This document shows, in pieces, positions 1 to 8,536 of a DNA stretch of 64,000 nt. Under the pieces are notes generated by a model. That model searched no databases. It was not told the origin of the DNA and worked only from the letters and a program-made list of their open reading frames with translations. The stretch's first letter is position 1. Each line of letters starts with the position of its first letter. The stretch spans positions 153,084-217,083 of the forward strand of contig NZ_JAQITC010000002.1 in NCBI RefSeq assembly GCF_028618525.1, given 5' to 3'. The stretch comes from Bartonella sp. AU55XJBT (GTDB taxonomy: Bacteria; Pseudomonadota; Alphaproteobacteria; Rhizobiales; Rhizobiaceae). Both the position numbers and the translations under genes were made by a program.

Positions 1-713
1 ATAAAAATCAATCAGAAGCAAAAAAACGTGGGCGGGCGATTGTTGGTAAACCTTACCAGATAAAAGGAAAGTGGTATTATCCTGAAAATGATCCAACGTA
101 TAAACGTGTTGGTGAGGCATCATGGTATGGTTCAGATTTTCATGGGCGTTTAACGGCAAACGGTGAAATTTATGACATGAATCTTTTGACTGCTGCTCAT
201 CCTACAATGCCTTTACCTAGCTATGCTCGTGTTACTAATTTAAAAAATGGATCTTCACTCATTGTTAGAGTGAATGATCGCGGACCTTTTATGAAAGAAC
301 GTATCATTGATTTATCAAAGCAAGCTGCGACAATACTTGGTTATGTAGATAGGGGCGTCACAGATGTTAAAGTAGAATATATTGCTGAAGCACCCATTGG
401 TTATTATGATGGTGCATATTTAATGGCCTCTTATACTCCTGGAAATCCTGGAAATAATGCCTCATACTCATTAGCGTCAGGAAACATTTCGAAAAAAAGA
501 GAAACTGTTTTGTTCAAGGAGCGCAATACAGAGAAAAAAGAAGAATTAGCTAAAGAAAATCCTGTTTCACAGGAACAACGTAATACAAATGTTGCAGTGA
601 AATTGCCAGAAATTGGTCCTATCATGGTTGATAAGCCGGTGCCATTCGATCAAGTTGCTTCTGTAAATAAGCTCAACAAAAGAACCAAGGTCAACTGGCT
701 ACAACTGTTTTAA
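1..713 (+). CDS. rlpA: RlpA-like septal ring lytic transglycosylase, 5' end outside window
   Basis: The frame is open from base 3 with no start in the window, so the gene is cut by the window edge; the first internal ATG at 177 is not the true start. The visible part carries the RlpA double-psi beta-barrel signature: an ASWYG block, FHGRLTANGE followed by YDM, then TAAHPTMPLPS, and VRVNDRGPF. RlpA-family proteins cleave or bind denuded peptidoglycan glycan strands in the periplasm, mostly at the septum. The C-terminal third is Lys/Glu/Asn-rich and shows no clear SPOR domain before the TAA, unlike many RlpA proteins. The following gene also acts on the cell wall. Identity is firm from the motifs; the enzymatic activity is inferred from the family. 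Confidence 0.9.
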   Translation, partial: KNQSEAKKRGRAIVGKPYQIKGKWYYPENDPTYKRVGEASWYGSDFHGRLTANGEIYDMNLLTAAHPTMPLPSYARVTNLKNGSSLIVRVNDRGPFMKERIIDLSKQAATILGYVDRGVTDVKVEYIAEAPIGYYDGAYLMASYTPGNPGNNASYSLASGNISKKRETVLFKERNTEKKEELAKENPVSQEQRNTNVAVKLPEIGPIMVDKPVPFDQVASVNKLNKRTKVNWLQLF

Positions 714-1510
714 GAAAAAATGCGTTAATTTTTAATCAATATCATTTTCAAATAGAAAGAGATAAAAAGGGGGGGAGTGTTATTGTTAATAATGATTTAA
801 TGCGTCTCTCCAATTGATTGCCAGTCTATTCTTGCTTTTATGACAGTGTGTGCTGATAAAGCGCGTGTTTTTTCTGTTGTAATAGCTTTTGCCAAATTGA
901 GGGAAAGTAAACTGCGTGAACCTGTTTATGTAATCTCTGAAATGATTACACAATCTAATCAAGAAAGAATATAAAATCTAAAAAGAAAAACAATATTCCC
1001 TTTTGATTCGTCTTTGCGACCCTCAAAAGCATATAAGGTAATTATGAAGAGATTACGTGTTGCCTCATGCTTTTTTCTCGATTTCTTAATGGAGTAACTC
1101 CCTTCACGTAAACTGGAAACCTCATACAAAATACACTTTTTATTGCCAATTCACACGTGCTCATTTCAAAGAAACATATATGGCTCTCAAAGCTATTTTA
1201 TGACAGCGTCCATGAAGAGGAGAACTGTAAAGCTATTAGGTATGACTCTCTTTACACGTATGAAAATATAAAGATACATCACACATTTTGCAAAGCTCTT
1301 ATGTTTTGCAAAAATCCTTAGTATTTAAGAGATTTATAAAAAGTATTTTTACCCTCTCTTTAATAATCTTAATCTTTACCCTGTCCTAATCTTACTTATG
1401 AAAGGTAAAAAGTGATCATTTATTATAAATAAAGCAATATACTACTAATAAAAAAGTTTTTTCCTATATAATAATTCTTGATGCTGATCTTTGGATGGGA
1501 GGAATGGCTC
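714..1510. other. Gene-poor AT-rich spacer with one short open frame
   Basis: About 800 bases without a recognisable gene. A plus-strand open frame without an early start runs from 801 to 974; its only ATG is at 840, giving a 44-residue peptide (MTVCADKARVFSVVIAF at the start). It has no obvious ribosome binding site and I do not recognise it, so it may be a decayed gene. A purine run (GGGGGG near 770) lies upstream. The rest shows stops in all frames. The promoter of the downstream carboxypeptidase gene should lie in the last 200 bases, but I could not assign boxes. Confidence 0.5.
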
Positions 1511-2674
1511 ATGTATACAGTATTAAGGATCTTATTGACCTTATGCGGAATATTGGCATTTAACACGTGGGGGAAAGCGCAAGATTTTCAAATTTCCGCT
1601 TCACAAGTGTTGTTACTCGATGATGATACGGAGACAATACTTTATGAAAAACAAAGTGATATTCCTTTTTTTCCTGCTTCATTAGCAAAATTGATGACAG
1701 CGGAAGTTGTCTTTCATCAATTAAAAGAAGGATTGTTAAAAAATACCCAAAAATTCAAGGTCAGTGAAAATGCTTGGCGCAAGGGTGGGGCCCCTTCCGG
1801 TACAACCACGATGTTTGCAAAAATAAAGACAGAAATCAGTGTTTCTGATCTTTTGCGTGGTTTAATTATTATGAATGGAAATGATGCTGCTATTATTCTT
1901 GCTGAAGGAATATCAGGAAATGAGGACCATTTTGCGCAACTGATGAATCAGCGCGCTAAAATAGTAGGATTATCTCAGAGCCATTTTGTTAATGCAACAG
2001 GGCTTCCCGAAGAGGGACAATTTGTAACAGTGCACGATATGATTATATTAGCACGTCATATTGCTCAGGAATATCCAGATTATTATGCACTTTATCGTGA
2101 GCCTCATTTTACGTGGAATAATATTTTTCAACGAAATAAAAACCCTCTTATTTCTAAGGAAATTGGTGTAGAAGGTTTTGGTTTTGGCTATAGCCAAAAA
2201 GAAGGATTTTCAATGGTTGCCACCATTTATAAAAATCATCGGCGTCTTTTTTTAGCAATCAATGGTTTGCAAGATAGTAAAAAACACACAAAGGAAATAG
2301 AACGCATTCTTCAATGGGGAATAACAGCTTTTGATCTCAAAAGGATTTTTACAAAAGGAGAAACGGTTGGTCGTGCTTCTGTTTATGGCGGGAAAGAAAA
2401 TTTTGTTCCACTTATTGTTAAAAAACCGATAAGTTTTATGCTTTCAAATGAAAAAGAAGTTAATGTTAAGGCAAAAATTAAATATCATGGTCCATTGAAA
2501 GCGCCCATCCTTTCAGGGCAATTAGTTGGCGTTATTCAAATTTTGGAAGATAAAAAGATTCTTTTGGAAAAACCAGTTTTTGCTGGCGTGAATGTTCAGG
2601 AAGGAAGTTTCTTTACAAAAGTAAAAGATGCATTCTATGAAATAACAATTGGATGGTTACGGAAATATTTATAG
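1511..2674 (+). CDS. D-alanyl-D-alanine carboxypeptidase-like (S11 / PBP5 family) with altered KTG motif
   Basis: Family S11 enzymes remove the terminal D-Ala from peptidoglycan stem peptides in the periplasm. The 387-aa product starts with a signal peptide (MYTVLRILLTLCGILAF...KAQ). The active-site tetrad SLAK is at residues about 57-60, and the second motif is NGN at 122-124 where SGN is usual. The third motif should be LKTG, as in VDGLKTGH of E. coli PBP5, but the aligned sequence is VEGFGFGY: Lys becomes Gly and Thr becomes Phe (codons 2180-2188). The C-terminal domain typical of PBP5 follows. I chose ATG 1511 because GGGAGG lies 8 bases upstream; an upstream TTG (1478) and ATG (1481) would put charged residues ahead of the signal peptide. 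The fold assignment is safe; full carboxypeptidase activity is doubtful. Confidence 0.85.
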   Translation: MYTVLRILLTLCGILAFNTWGKAQDFQISASQVLLLDDDTETILYEKQSDIPFFPASLAKLMTAEVVFHQLKEGLLKNTQKFKVSENAWRKGGAPSGTTTMFAKIKTEISVSDLLRGLIIMNGNDAAIILAEGISGNEDHFAQLMNQRAKIVGLSQSHFVNATGLPEEGQFVTVHDMIILARHIAQEYPDYYALYREPHFTWNNIFQRNKNPLISKEIGVEGFGFGYSQKEGFSMVATIYKNHRRLFLAINGLQDSKKHTKEIERILQWGITAFDLKRIFTKGETVGRASVYGGKENFVPLIVKKPISFMLSNEKEVNVKAKIKYHGPLKAPILSGQLVGVIQILEDKKILLEKPVFAGVNVQEGSFFTKVKDAFYEITIGWLRKYL

Positions 2675-2703
2675 TTACGCGCTAATAAGATTAAGGTTTA
2701 TAC

Positions 2704-3348
2704 GTGTCAGGTTATTTTATCACATTCGAAGGAGGGGACGGGGTAGGAAAGACAGTGCAGATTGCTTTACTTGCTGAATATCTCTCTTGCCAAGGTTATG
2801 ATGTTGTTACAACACGAGAACCAGGCGGAACACCAGGAGCAGAAGCAATCCGGCATATTTTGTTGTCAGGGCAGACACAACAATATGGACCGTTGATTGA
2901 AGCTGTTTTGTTTACAGCCGCACGCACCGACCATGTTGCTGAGATTATTGCGCCTTCTTTGCAAAAAGGTAAAATCGTTTTATGTGACCGCTTTATTGAT
3001 TCTACACGCGTTTATCAAGGACTCAATGAAACCGTTAATTCTTCTCTTCTTTCTGTTTTAGAGTGTATTGCGCTCAATGGTATCATGCCTCATTTAACAT
3101 TTTTATTAGATATGCCAGCAGAGTTTAGTATAAAGCGTGCCAATTTGCGAAGAAAACAAACAGAAGAAATCGATTATTTTGAAAAAGATCTGTTGGAAAT
3201 TCAAGAACAAAGGCGTGAAGCTTTTCTTCGATTGGCCAAACAGGAACCCTATAGATTTCGAGTCATTGATGCGACTGGCTCAGTAGAAGTCATTGCGCAT
3301 CAGATAAAAAATATTTGTCATCAGGTGTTGTTGGATCAATTTTCATGA
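2704..3348 (+). CDS. tmk: Thymidylate kinase (dTMP kinase)
   Basis: This cytoplasmic kinase phosphorylates dTMP to dTDP with ATP, the step shared by de novo and salvage routes to dTTP. The N-terminus has the P-loop FEGGDGVGKT at about residues 8-17. The DR(E)PGG-type dTMP-binding loop appears as TTREPGGTPGAEAIR, and CDRFIDST carries the conserved Asp-Arg. Length (214 aa) is usual. The start is GTG at 2704, with AAGG about 8 bases upstream. Its stop overlaps the next gene's ATG (ATGA at 3345-3348), so tmk and holB are very likely translationally coupled. The tmk-holB-metG-tatD order is common in alphaproteobacteria. Confidence 0.95.
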   Translation: MSGYFITFEGGDGVGKTVQIALLAEYLSCQGYDVVTTREPGGTPGAEAIRHILLSGQTQQYGPLIEAVLFTAARTDHVAEIIAPSLQKGKIVLCDRFIDSTRVYQGLNETVNSSLLSVLECIALNGIMPHLTFLLDMPAEFSIKRANLRRKQTEEIDYFEKDLLEIQEQRREAFLRLAKQEPYRFRVIDATGSVEVIAHQIKNICHQVLLDQFS

Positions 3349-4391
3349 ATGATGTCATAAATATCTTACGCCAATATGATGATATTGATACAATTTTATC
3401 TCCATCCCAGAATAATGTTATCTTTGGTCATGAGGATGTTCGTCACTTTTTGACACAAATGCTTAAAGAAGAGCGTTTGCACCATGCGTTATTATTTGAA
3501 GGAGAATATGGAATTGGAAAGGCGACGTTCGCCTTTCATCTTGCTTGGAATATTTTAAGTTCTCAAAAAGGAAATTTCTTAGAACCCGATCCTCATTCTA
3601 TTCCATGGCGCCAAATTACACAGGGGAGTCATCTTGGTTTTTTGTATATTTCACGTCGATTTGATGTCAAAACACAAAAGTTTAAAACAGGAATACTCAT
3701 TGATGATATCCGTGATATTATGCATTTTTTAAGCCGGACATCGCAAGATAATGGATGGCGTATTGTTATTATTGATTCTGCAGATGATATGAATAGAAAT
3801 GCTGCAAATGCACTTCTTAAAATACTTGAAGAACCTCCTGCAAAGACGCTCTTTATTATTATCGCACATTCTTTAGGAAAATTACTTCCAACCATTCATT
3901 CACGGTGTCAAAAAATTTCTTTTCGCCCGTTGAGTCATGATGAAATGAAAAAAGTCATTACACATATTTTTACTAATCAGGATTTACCTGATGAAAAAAC
4001 GATTGAAATGATTATTAAAAAATCTAAAGGAAGTCCTCGAAAAGCAGCTTTACTTATTCGCCACGGCGGTCTTGAAATTATTAAAACAATTGATGCCCTC
4101 CTAGAGAAACCTGTTTGTAACGCAACGATTGTACACACGCTTGCACAAACATTTTCATCTGTTTCTTCCCCATTCCAATTTCAACAATTTTGTGATGAAA
4201 TTCTTGATAAAGTTCAACAAAAAGCTATCACGCTCGTTGAAAAAGGAAATTTATTTCTCTCAAAAAAATATGCGCAAAAATGGCAGGAGATTCATAAAGA
4301 AATAGAGGAGATACAACTGTTTAATCTCGATAAGAAGCAGTTTGTTATTAACTTACTCTTTAGAGTTCATAAGCTCATTCATGAGGATTAG
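3345..4391 (+). CDS. holB: DNA polymerase III delta' subunit (clamp loader)
   Basis: Delta' is the non-ATPase clamp-loader subunit that helps open the beta sliding clamp during replication. The 348-aa protein has an AAA+ fold with a degenerate P-loop (GEYGIGKATFA), a DEXX-like segment replaced by IIDSADDMNRNAANALLKILEEPP (the SRC and sensor region follows as IHSRCQKISFRPL). The HHALLFEGEYGIGK block is characteristic of alphaproteobacterial HolB. ATG 3345 was chosen because it overlaps the tmk stop as ATGA; an upstream start at 3315 lies inside tmk. The gene ends shortly before metG. Confidence 0.92.
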   Translation: MNDVINILRQYDDIDTILSPSQNNVIFGHEDVRHFLTQMLKEERLHHALLFEGEYGIGKATFAFHLAWNILSSQKGNFLEPDPHSIPWRQITQGSHLGFLYISRRFDVKTQKFKTGILIDDIRDIMHFLSRTSQDNGWRIVIIDSADDMNRNAANALLKILEEPPAKTLFIIIAHSLGKLLPTIHSRCQKISFRPLSHDEMKKVITHIFTNQDLPDEKTIEMIIKKSKGSPRKAALLIRHGGLEIIKTIDALLEKPVCNATIVHTLAQTFSSVSSPFQFQQFCDEILDKVQQKAITLVEKGNLFLSKKYAQKWQEIHKEIEEIQLFNLDKKQFVINLLFRVHKLIHED

Positions 4392-4481
4392 TTTTTCCGT
4401 GACAATGTGATAAACAGACGTTATGTCATTATATCTTTTATTCAATATATTTTATTTATAGCGTTTTACAACGAGTATGAC

Positions 4482-6041
4482 ATGCGTGACACATATTACA
4501 TAACAACCCCCATTTTTTATCCTAATGGTAATCCACATATTGGGCATGCCTATAGTGCCATTGCAAGCGATGTCTTAGCCCGCTTTCAACGATTAAACGG
4601 AAAAAATGTATTTTTTCTTTCTGGTACAGATGAGCATGGTTTAAAGATGCAACAAACCGCAGCAACATTAGGCATGACACCTCAGCAACTTGCAGATCGT
4701 AATAGTGCTGTGTTTCAAAAAATGCTTGCGGTATTAAATTGTTCTAACGATGATTTCATCCGCACAACAGAAGAGCGCCATTATCAAGCTTGTCAAAAAA
4801 TTTGGAAAAAAATGGAAGAGAATGGCGATATTTATCTTGGTCGTTATAAGGGATGGTATTCGGTTCGCCAAGAAGCCTACTATGAAGAGAAAGACACGGA
4901 AATTGGACCCGATAATATTCGTCGCGAGAAGGAATTAGGCTCTCCTGTTGAATGGAATGAAGAAGAAAGTTATTTTTTTAGACTTTCTCGTTATGAAAAA
5001 GCTCTTCTTGAATATTATGACAAATATCCTGATTTTATTGCTCCCATTGAGCGGCGTAATGAGATTATAAGTTTTATCAAATCGGGGTTAAAAGATATTT
5101 CTATTTCACGCACAAGTTTTAATTGGGGAGTTGCTGTTCCTGATAATCCCAAACACGTGATGTATGTTTGGGTTGATGCTCTGACAAATTACCTATCAGC
5201 AATTGATTTTTTTAATGAAAATTCAAAAAAGCGTGATTTTTGGCCTGCAAATACGCATATTATTGGTAAGGATATTATTCGTTTTCATGCAATCTATTGG
5301 CCAGCATTTTTAATGTCTGCTGGAGTTGAATTGCCCCAAAATATTTTTGCACATGGTTTTTTACTTAACCGTGGTGCAAAAATGTCAAAATCTGTTGGAA
5401 ATGTCGTTGATCCTTTTGAAATGGTTGATCATTATGGTCTTGATCAGGTCCGTTATTTTCTTCTCCGTGAGGTGCCCTTTGGACAAGATGGGAGTTATAA
5501 CCATGAAAGCCTTGTGAACCGTATTAATGCCGATCTTGCTAATGATCTTGGTAATTTAGCACAGCGTTCTTTATCTATGATTGCCAAGCATTGTGATGCA
5601 AAAGTTCCTAGACCCGCTGCATTTTTAGTTCAAGATAAACAGCTTTTAGAACAATCTCTTCAAGTGCTTGAAACTGTACACCAAGCAATGTCTTCTCATA
5701 GTATGCATTTAGCCCTTTCAGCTATTTTTTCACTTGTGGCAGATGCCAATCGCTATTTTGCCAACGAACAACCTTGGAGTTTACGAAAAAATGATCGAGA
5801 AAGGTTTTTTACAGTTCTTTATATAACTGTCGAAATCTTGCGACGAATAGGAATTATGCTTTTGCCTTTCATCCCCCAATCCGCAGCAAAACTTCTTGAT
5901 AGCCTTGCGGTTGCTGAAGATGATCGGTTGTTGTATCATATAAGCCATACAAAAATTCAAGAAGGGTTTGATCTTCCAGCACCAGAACCGATTTTCCCTC
6001 GTTATGTCTCGAAGAAAGAAGATTCTCATCATGCTCATTGA
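4482..6041 (+). CDS. metG: Methionyl-tRNA synthetase
   Basis: A class I aminoacyl-tRNA synthetase charging tRNA-Met, needed for both initiation and elongation. The 519-aa product starts MRDTYYITTPIFYPNG and has the HIGH motif as HIGH in NPHIGHAYSAIASD and the KMSKS loop as AKMSKSVGNVVDP. It is the short form without the C-terminal EMAP-like tRNA-binding domain. The usual GWYCVRDE segment reads GWYSVRQE, so a Cys often found there is absent. I chose ATG 4482 because the family N-terminus (YYITTPI) begins there; an upstream GTG at 4407 would add a non-conserved hydrophobic stretch. The stop overlaps the next gene by 11 bases. Confidence 0.95.
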   Translation: MRDTYYITTPIFYPNGNPHIGHAYSAIASDVLARFQRLNGKNVFFLSGTDEHGLKMQQTAATLGMTPQQLADRNSAVFQKMLAVLNCSNDDFIRTTEERHYQACQKIWKKMEENGDIYLGRYKGWYSVRQEAYYEEKDTEIGPDNIRREKELGSPVEWNEEESYFFRLSRYEKALLEYYDKYPDFIAPIERRNEIISFIKSGLKDISISRTSFNWGVAVPDNPKHVMYVWVDALTNYLSAIDFFNENSKKRDFWPANTHIIGKDIIRFHAIYWPAFLMSAGVELPQNIFAHGFLLNRGAKMSKSVGNVVDPFEMVDHYGLDQVRYFLLREVPFGQDGSYNHESLVNRINADLANDLGNLAQRSLSMIAKHCDAKVPRPAAFLVQDKQLLEQSLQVLETVHQAMSSHSMHLALSAIFSLVADANRYFANEQPWSLRKNDRERFFTVLYITVEILRRIGIMLLPFIPQSAAKLLDSLAVAEDDRLLYHISHTKIQEGFDLPAPEPIFPRYVSKKEDSHHAH

Positions 6042-6804
6042 TACACATTGTCATCTTGATTTTGAAGATTTTTCACAAGATTTGGATAATGTTATCCAAC
6101 GGGCTTTGGATGCTGACGTTAAACGTATGATCACAATTTCAACCCATGTTCGTAAGTTAGATAAGCTGTTAGCTATTGCGCAAAGCTATGATCAAGTCTT
6201 TTGTTCCGTTGGAACCCACCCTAATCATGCGCATGAAGAACAAGATATTACAGCCAAAGAGCTTATACAGCTCTCAAAACACCCTAAAGTTGTTGCGTTT
6301 GGGGAAGGGGGGCTTGATTACCATTATGATTATTCTACTCCAGAAGAGCAACAGAAAGTTTTCCAAGAACATATCATTGCTTCTCGAGAAACACAGATTC
6401 CTCTCGTTATACATTCACGCAACGCAGATATCGATATGGAAGACATCTTACGCAAACAGATAAAGGAAGGAGCTTTCCCCTTTATTCTTCATTGTTATTC
6501 GTCTGGAATGAAACTTGCTCGTGCTGGCATTGAACTTGGTGGTTATCTTTCTTTTTCAGGTATTCTTACTTTTAAAAACGCATTTGAAATCCGTGAAATA
6601 GCAAAAATTGTGCCCCATGAACAGTTGCTGGTGGAAACAGATGCACCATTTTTAGCCCCCACTCCTCATCGGGGAAAAACCAATGAACCATCTTTTGTAT
6701 GCTATACAGCAGCCGTTTTGGCTGAAACAATTGGCTTAAGCATTGAAGAAACAGCTCAAATAACAACCCAGAATGCTTTTCGTTTATTTAGCAAAATGAA
6801 ATAA
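6031..6804 (+). CDS. tatD: TatD-family metal-dependent deoxyribonuclease
   Basis: TatD-family hydrolases are TIM-barrel metalloenzymes; characterised members are 3'-5' DNA exonucleases implicated in DNA repair or degradation. All metal-binding signatures are present in 257 aa: DTHCHLDFEDF at the N-terminus, GEGGLDYHYD, LVIHSRNA, FILHCYSSG and VETDAPFLAP. The start ATG 6031 has GAAAGAAG upstream and lies 11 bases inside metG, pointing to translational coupling; the longer frame from 5968 is only metG read in another frame. An MBL-fold hydrolase follows after 11 bases, an arrangement common in this bacterial group. The physiological substrate cannot be read from the sequence. Confidence 0.93.
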   Translation: MLIDTHCHLDFEDFSQDLDNVIQRALDADVKRMITISTHVRKLDKLLAIAQSYDQVFCSVGTHPNHAHEEQDITAKELIQLSKHPKVVAFGEGGLDYHYDYSTPEEQQKVFQEHIIASRETQIPLVIHSRNADIDMEDILRKQIKEGAFPFILHCYSSGMKLARAGIELGGYLSFSGILTFKNAFEIREIAKIVPHEQLLVETDAPFLAPTPHRGKTNEPSFVCYTAAVLAETIGLSIEETAQITTQNAFRLFSKMK

Positions 6805-6815
6805 GGCAAAAAGCT

Positions 6816-7625
6816 ATGTACGATCAGTACCGATTTACAATATTAGGCTGTGGTCCCTCTCCAGGCGTTCCACGACCTAATGGCGATTGGGGTATATGTG
6901 ATCCCAATAACCCTAAAAATAAACGCTACAGAAGTTCTTTATTAGTTGAACGCATTAAACCATCAGGAAAAAAAACAACAGTCGTTATTGATACAGGTCC
7001 AGATTTTCGCTCACAAATGATTGATGCGCGTGTGAGTCATCTTGATGCTGCTCTTTACACGCATTCTCATGCAGATCATATCCACGGTATTGATGATTTA
7101 CGCAGCTATGCACTTGCACAAAAATGTTTAATCGATATCTATGCAGACAGGTTTACACTAGAGCATCTCAAAAATGCTTTCGGATATTGTTTTCAAACAC
7201 CAAAAGATTCCTCTTATTCACCTATCTTAAAAGAGCATCTTATCGATGAAGATAGCCAGTTTATTATTCAGGGGCAGGGGGGAGCAATAAGCGTCACTAC
7301 GCATTTACAATACCACGGAAATATTCATTCCTTAGGTTTTCGTATTGGGAATGTCGCCTATTGTACAGATGTTAGTGAATTTCCTGAAAAAACATTACCC
7401 AGATTAATGGATTTGGATGTTCTTATTATTGAAGCCCTTCAATTTAAACCTCATCCGAGCCATTTTTCTGTTGATCAAGCATTACAATGGATAGAATATT
7501 TAAAGCCAAAACGAGCCATACTTACGCATATGGACAGATCGCTAGATTACAATGAGGTTGCCAATTACGTTCCAGCCTATGTAAAACCGGCACATCAAGG
7601 TCTTACTTTTGAAACAAAGGCATAA
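6816..7625 (+). CDS. MBL-fold metallohydrolase, PhnP-like
   Basis: A metallo-beta-lactamase-fold hydrolase of 269 aa. The metal motif is HSHADHIHGIDDLR (HxHxDH), followed by a distal His in THLQYHGN, an Asp in AYCTDVSEF and LTHMDRSLDY near the C-terminus. The N-terminus (FTILGCGPSPGVPRPNGDWG) matches the PhnP/cyclic-phosphodiesterase-like group. E. coli PhnP opens ribosyl 1,2-cyclic phosphates, but there are no phn genes here, so I do not carry the name over. It is the last gene of the tmk-holB-metG-tatD run, with AAGG upstream of its ATG. The substrate is unknown. Confidence 0.85.
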   Translation: MYDQYRFTILGCGPSPGVPRPNGDWGICDPNNPKNKRYRSSLLVERIKPSGKKTTVVIDTGPDFRSQMIDARVSHLDAALYTHSHADHIHGIDDLRSYALAQKCLIDIYADRFTLEHLKNAFGYCFQTPKDSSYSPILKEHLIDEDSQFIIQGQGGAISVTTHLQYHGNIHSLGFRIGNVAYCTDVSEFPEKTLPRLMDLDVLIIEALQFKPHPSHFSVDQALQWIEYLKPKRAILTHMDRSLDYNEVANYVPAYVKPAHQGLTFETKA

Positions 7626-7741
7626 GTCTATTTAACGCAATATTATTCTACGTAAATAAAAATGCTTTCTAACAGATTATCCTTTATTTTGTTTTATTTT
7701 TGTCGTAGTTAGTGCTTTTTCATATCGAAAGTGAGGTTTTT

Positions 7742-8101
7742 ATGCATAAGAGTTTTAAGCGGGGAATATGTATTGTGGTTTTAGCGGTTTCCTTGACAGC
7801 ATGTGGGGGACGTTTAGAAAAAAATATTTCAACGACAACATTACATGATGGAACAATGAGTTGTGCCGATATTCAACGGGAATTTTTTGCTAATAAGCGT
7901 CAGATTAATGATACAATTGCGGAGCGTTCTAAAGCAAGAAATAAAAATGTAGCTTTAGCAGCAGCAAGTGTTATCTTTGTACCTGCTTTGTTTTTTATGG
8001 ATGTAAAATCAAACGAAAGTAATGAAATTGCAGCTTTAAATAATCGTAATGCTGTTTTGAGTGATCTTGCACGTATAAAACGTTGTAAAATAGCACAATA
8101 A
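7742..8101 (+). CDS. Small predicted lipoprotein
   Basis: The 119-aa product has a type II signal sequence: positive MHKSFKRG, a hydrophobic core and lipobox LTAC, so the mature protein would begin at Cys 21 followed by GG. The rest is Asn/Ala/Lys-rich, with one hydrophobic segment (VALAAASVIFVPALFFM) and two further Cys. ATG 7742 has GTGAGG about 7 bases upstream; the earlier GTG at 7712 has none. The hydrophobic segment flanked by charged regions resembles small lipoproteins with one inner helix that are common in rhizobia. I do not recognise a function. Confidence 0.75.
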   Translation: MHKSFKRGICIVVLAVSLTACGGRLEKNISTTTLHDGTMSCADIQREFFANKRQINDTIAERSKARNKNVALAAASVIFVPALFFMDVKSNESNEIAALNNRNAVLSDLARIKRCKIAQ

Positions 8102-8133
8102 TTTTTCTTATTTATTTTAATATTTAAGAAAGA

Positions 8134-8173
8134 TAATTTAAATACCTATTTTTTTAATAGTTTATTTAAATTA
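8134..8173. repeat. AT-rich inverted repeat behind the lipoprotein gene
   Basis: TAATTTAAATA at 8134-8144 is matched by its exact reverse complement TATTTAAATTA at 8163-8173, with an 18-base loop rich in T. It lies 33 bases after the lipoprotein stop and could form a weak transcript end. No strong T tract follows, so I do not call it a terminator. Confidence 0.4.
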
Positions 8174-8252
8174 AAAGGATAAAATACTTTATTGTATTAT
8201 TTTTGCCTAATTATCGCCATAATTTTACTTTAAAAGGGAAACATGCGACGTA

Positions 8253-8324
8253 AATATGATGCATCTATCAAAAATGGAGTCGCTTGTTTCTATTGGGATC
8301 AGATTTTTGTTTTTGCATCATATT
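8253..8324. repeat. Perfect 11-bp inverted repeat ahead of a micro-gene
   Basis: AATATGATGCA at 8253-8263 and TGCATCATATT at 8314-8324 are exact reverse complements, separated by 50 bases. The pair lies directly before the ribosome binding site of the 32-codon frame at 8372. It could form a long-loop hairpin in the leader RNA or act as paired protein-binding half-sites. Function unknown. Confidence 0.5.
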
Positions 8325-8371
8325 ATCGCATAATATATATTATGGAACTTTTATAGAGAGGGAGTTATTTT

Positions 8372-8470
8372 ATGGCAATGGCACTTTGGGGAACAATAGC
8401 ATCATTACTATGGATATTCTGTACAAAGGCAGAGAGTCCTTGGCAATTATGGTGGGTACCTTTTATTTAA
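8372..8470 (+). CDS. Putative 32-aa hydrophobic micro-protein
   Basis: A 33-codon frame starts at ATG 8372 and ends TAA 8470. The ribosome binding site is strong: GAGAGGGAG at 8356-8364 with a 7-base spacer, better than at most genes here. The peptide (MAMALWGTIASLLWIFC...) is Trp-rich, carries a hydrophobic segment at about residues 3-17 and ends WWVPFI, which suggests membrane association. A Rho-independent terminator lies 38 bases after the stop, and an inverted repeat precedes it, so it could be a self-contained short transcription unit. A longer frame at 8284 in another phase lacks such a site. No family recognised; translation needs proof. Confidence 0.5.
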   Translation: MAMALWGTIASLLWIFCTKAESPWQLWWVPFI

Positions 8471-8507
8471 AAAAAACTTATAAAAAAGATTAAAAAAAAC
8501 TTAAAGA

Positions 8508-8535
8508 CGGGCTAGTCATTCTGGCCCGATTTTTA
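8508..8535. terminator. Bidirectional Rho-independent terminator
   Basis: The stem CGGGCTAG (8508-8515) pairs with CTGGCCCG (8521-8528), with one G-U pair and a 5-base loop. On the plus strand it is followed by ATTTTTAATT; read from the minus strand it is followed by TCTTTAAG and then a T run. It therefore serves both the plus-strand micro-gene and the convergent minus-strand gene ending at 8537. Confidence 0.8.
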
Positions 8536-8536
8536 A

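Noticed and set aside
8284..8493. 69-aa frame over the 8.3-8.5 kb region
   Set aside because: Overlaps the better supported 32-codon frame in another phase and lacks a ribosome binding site.
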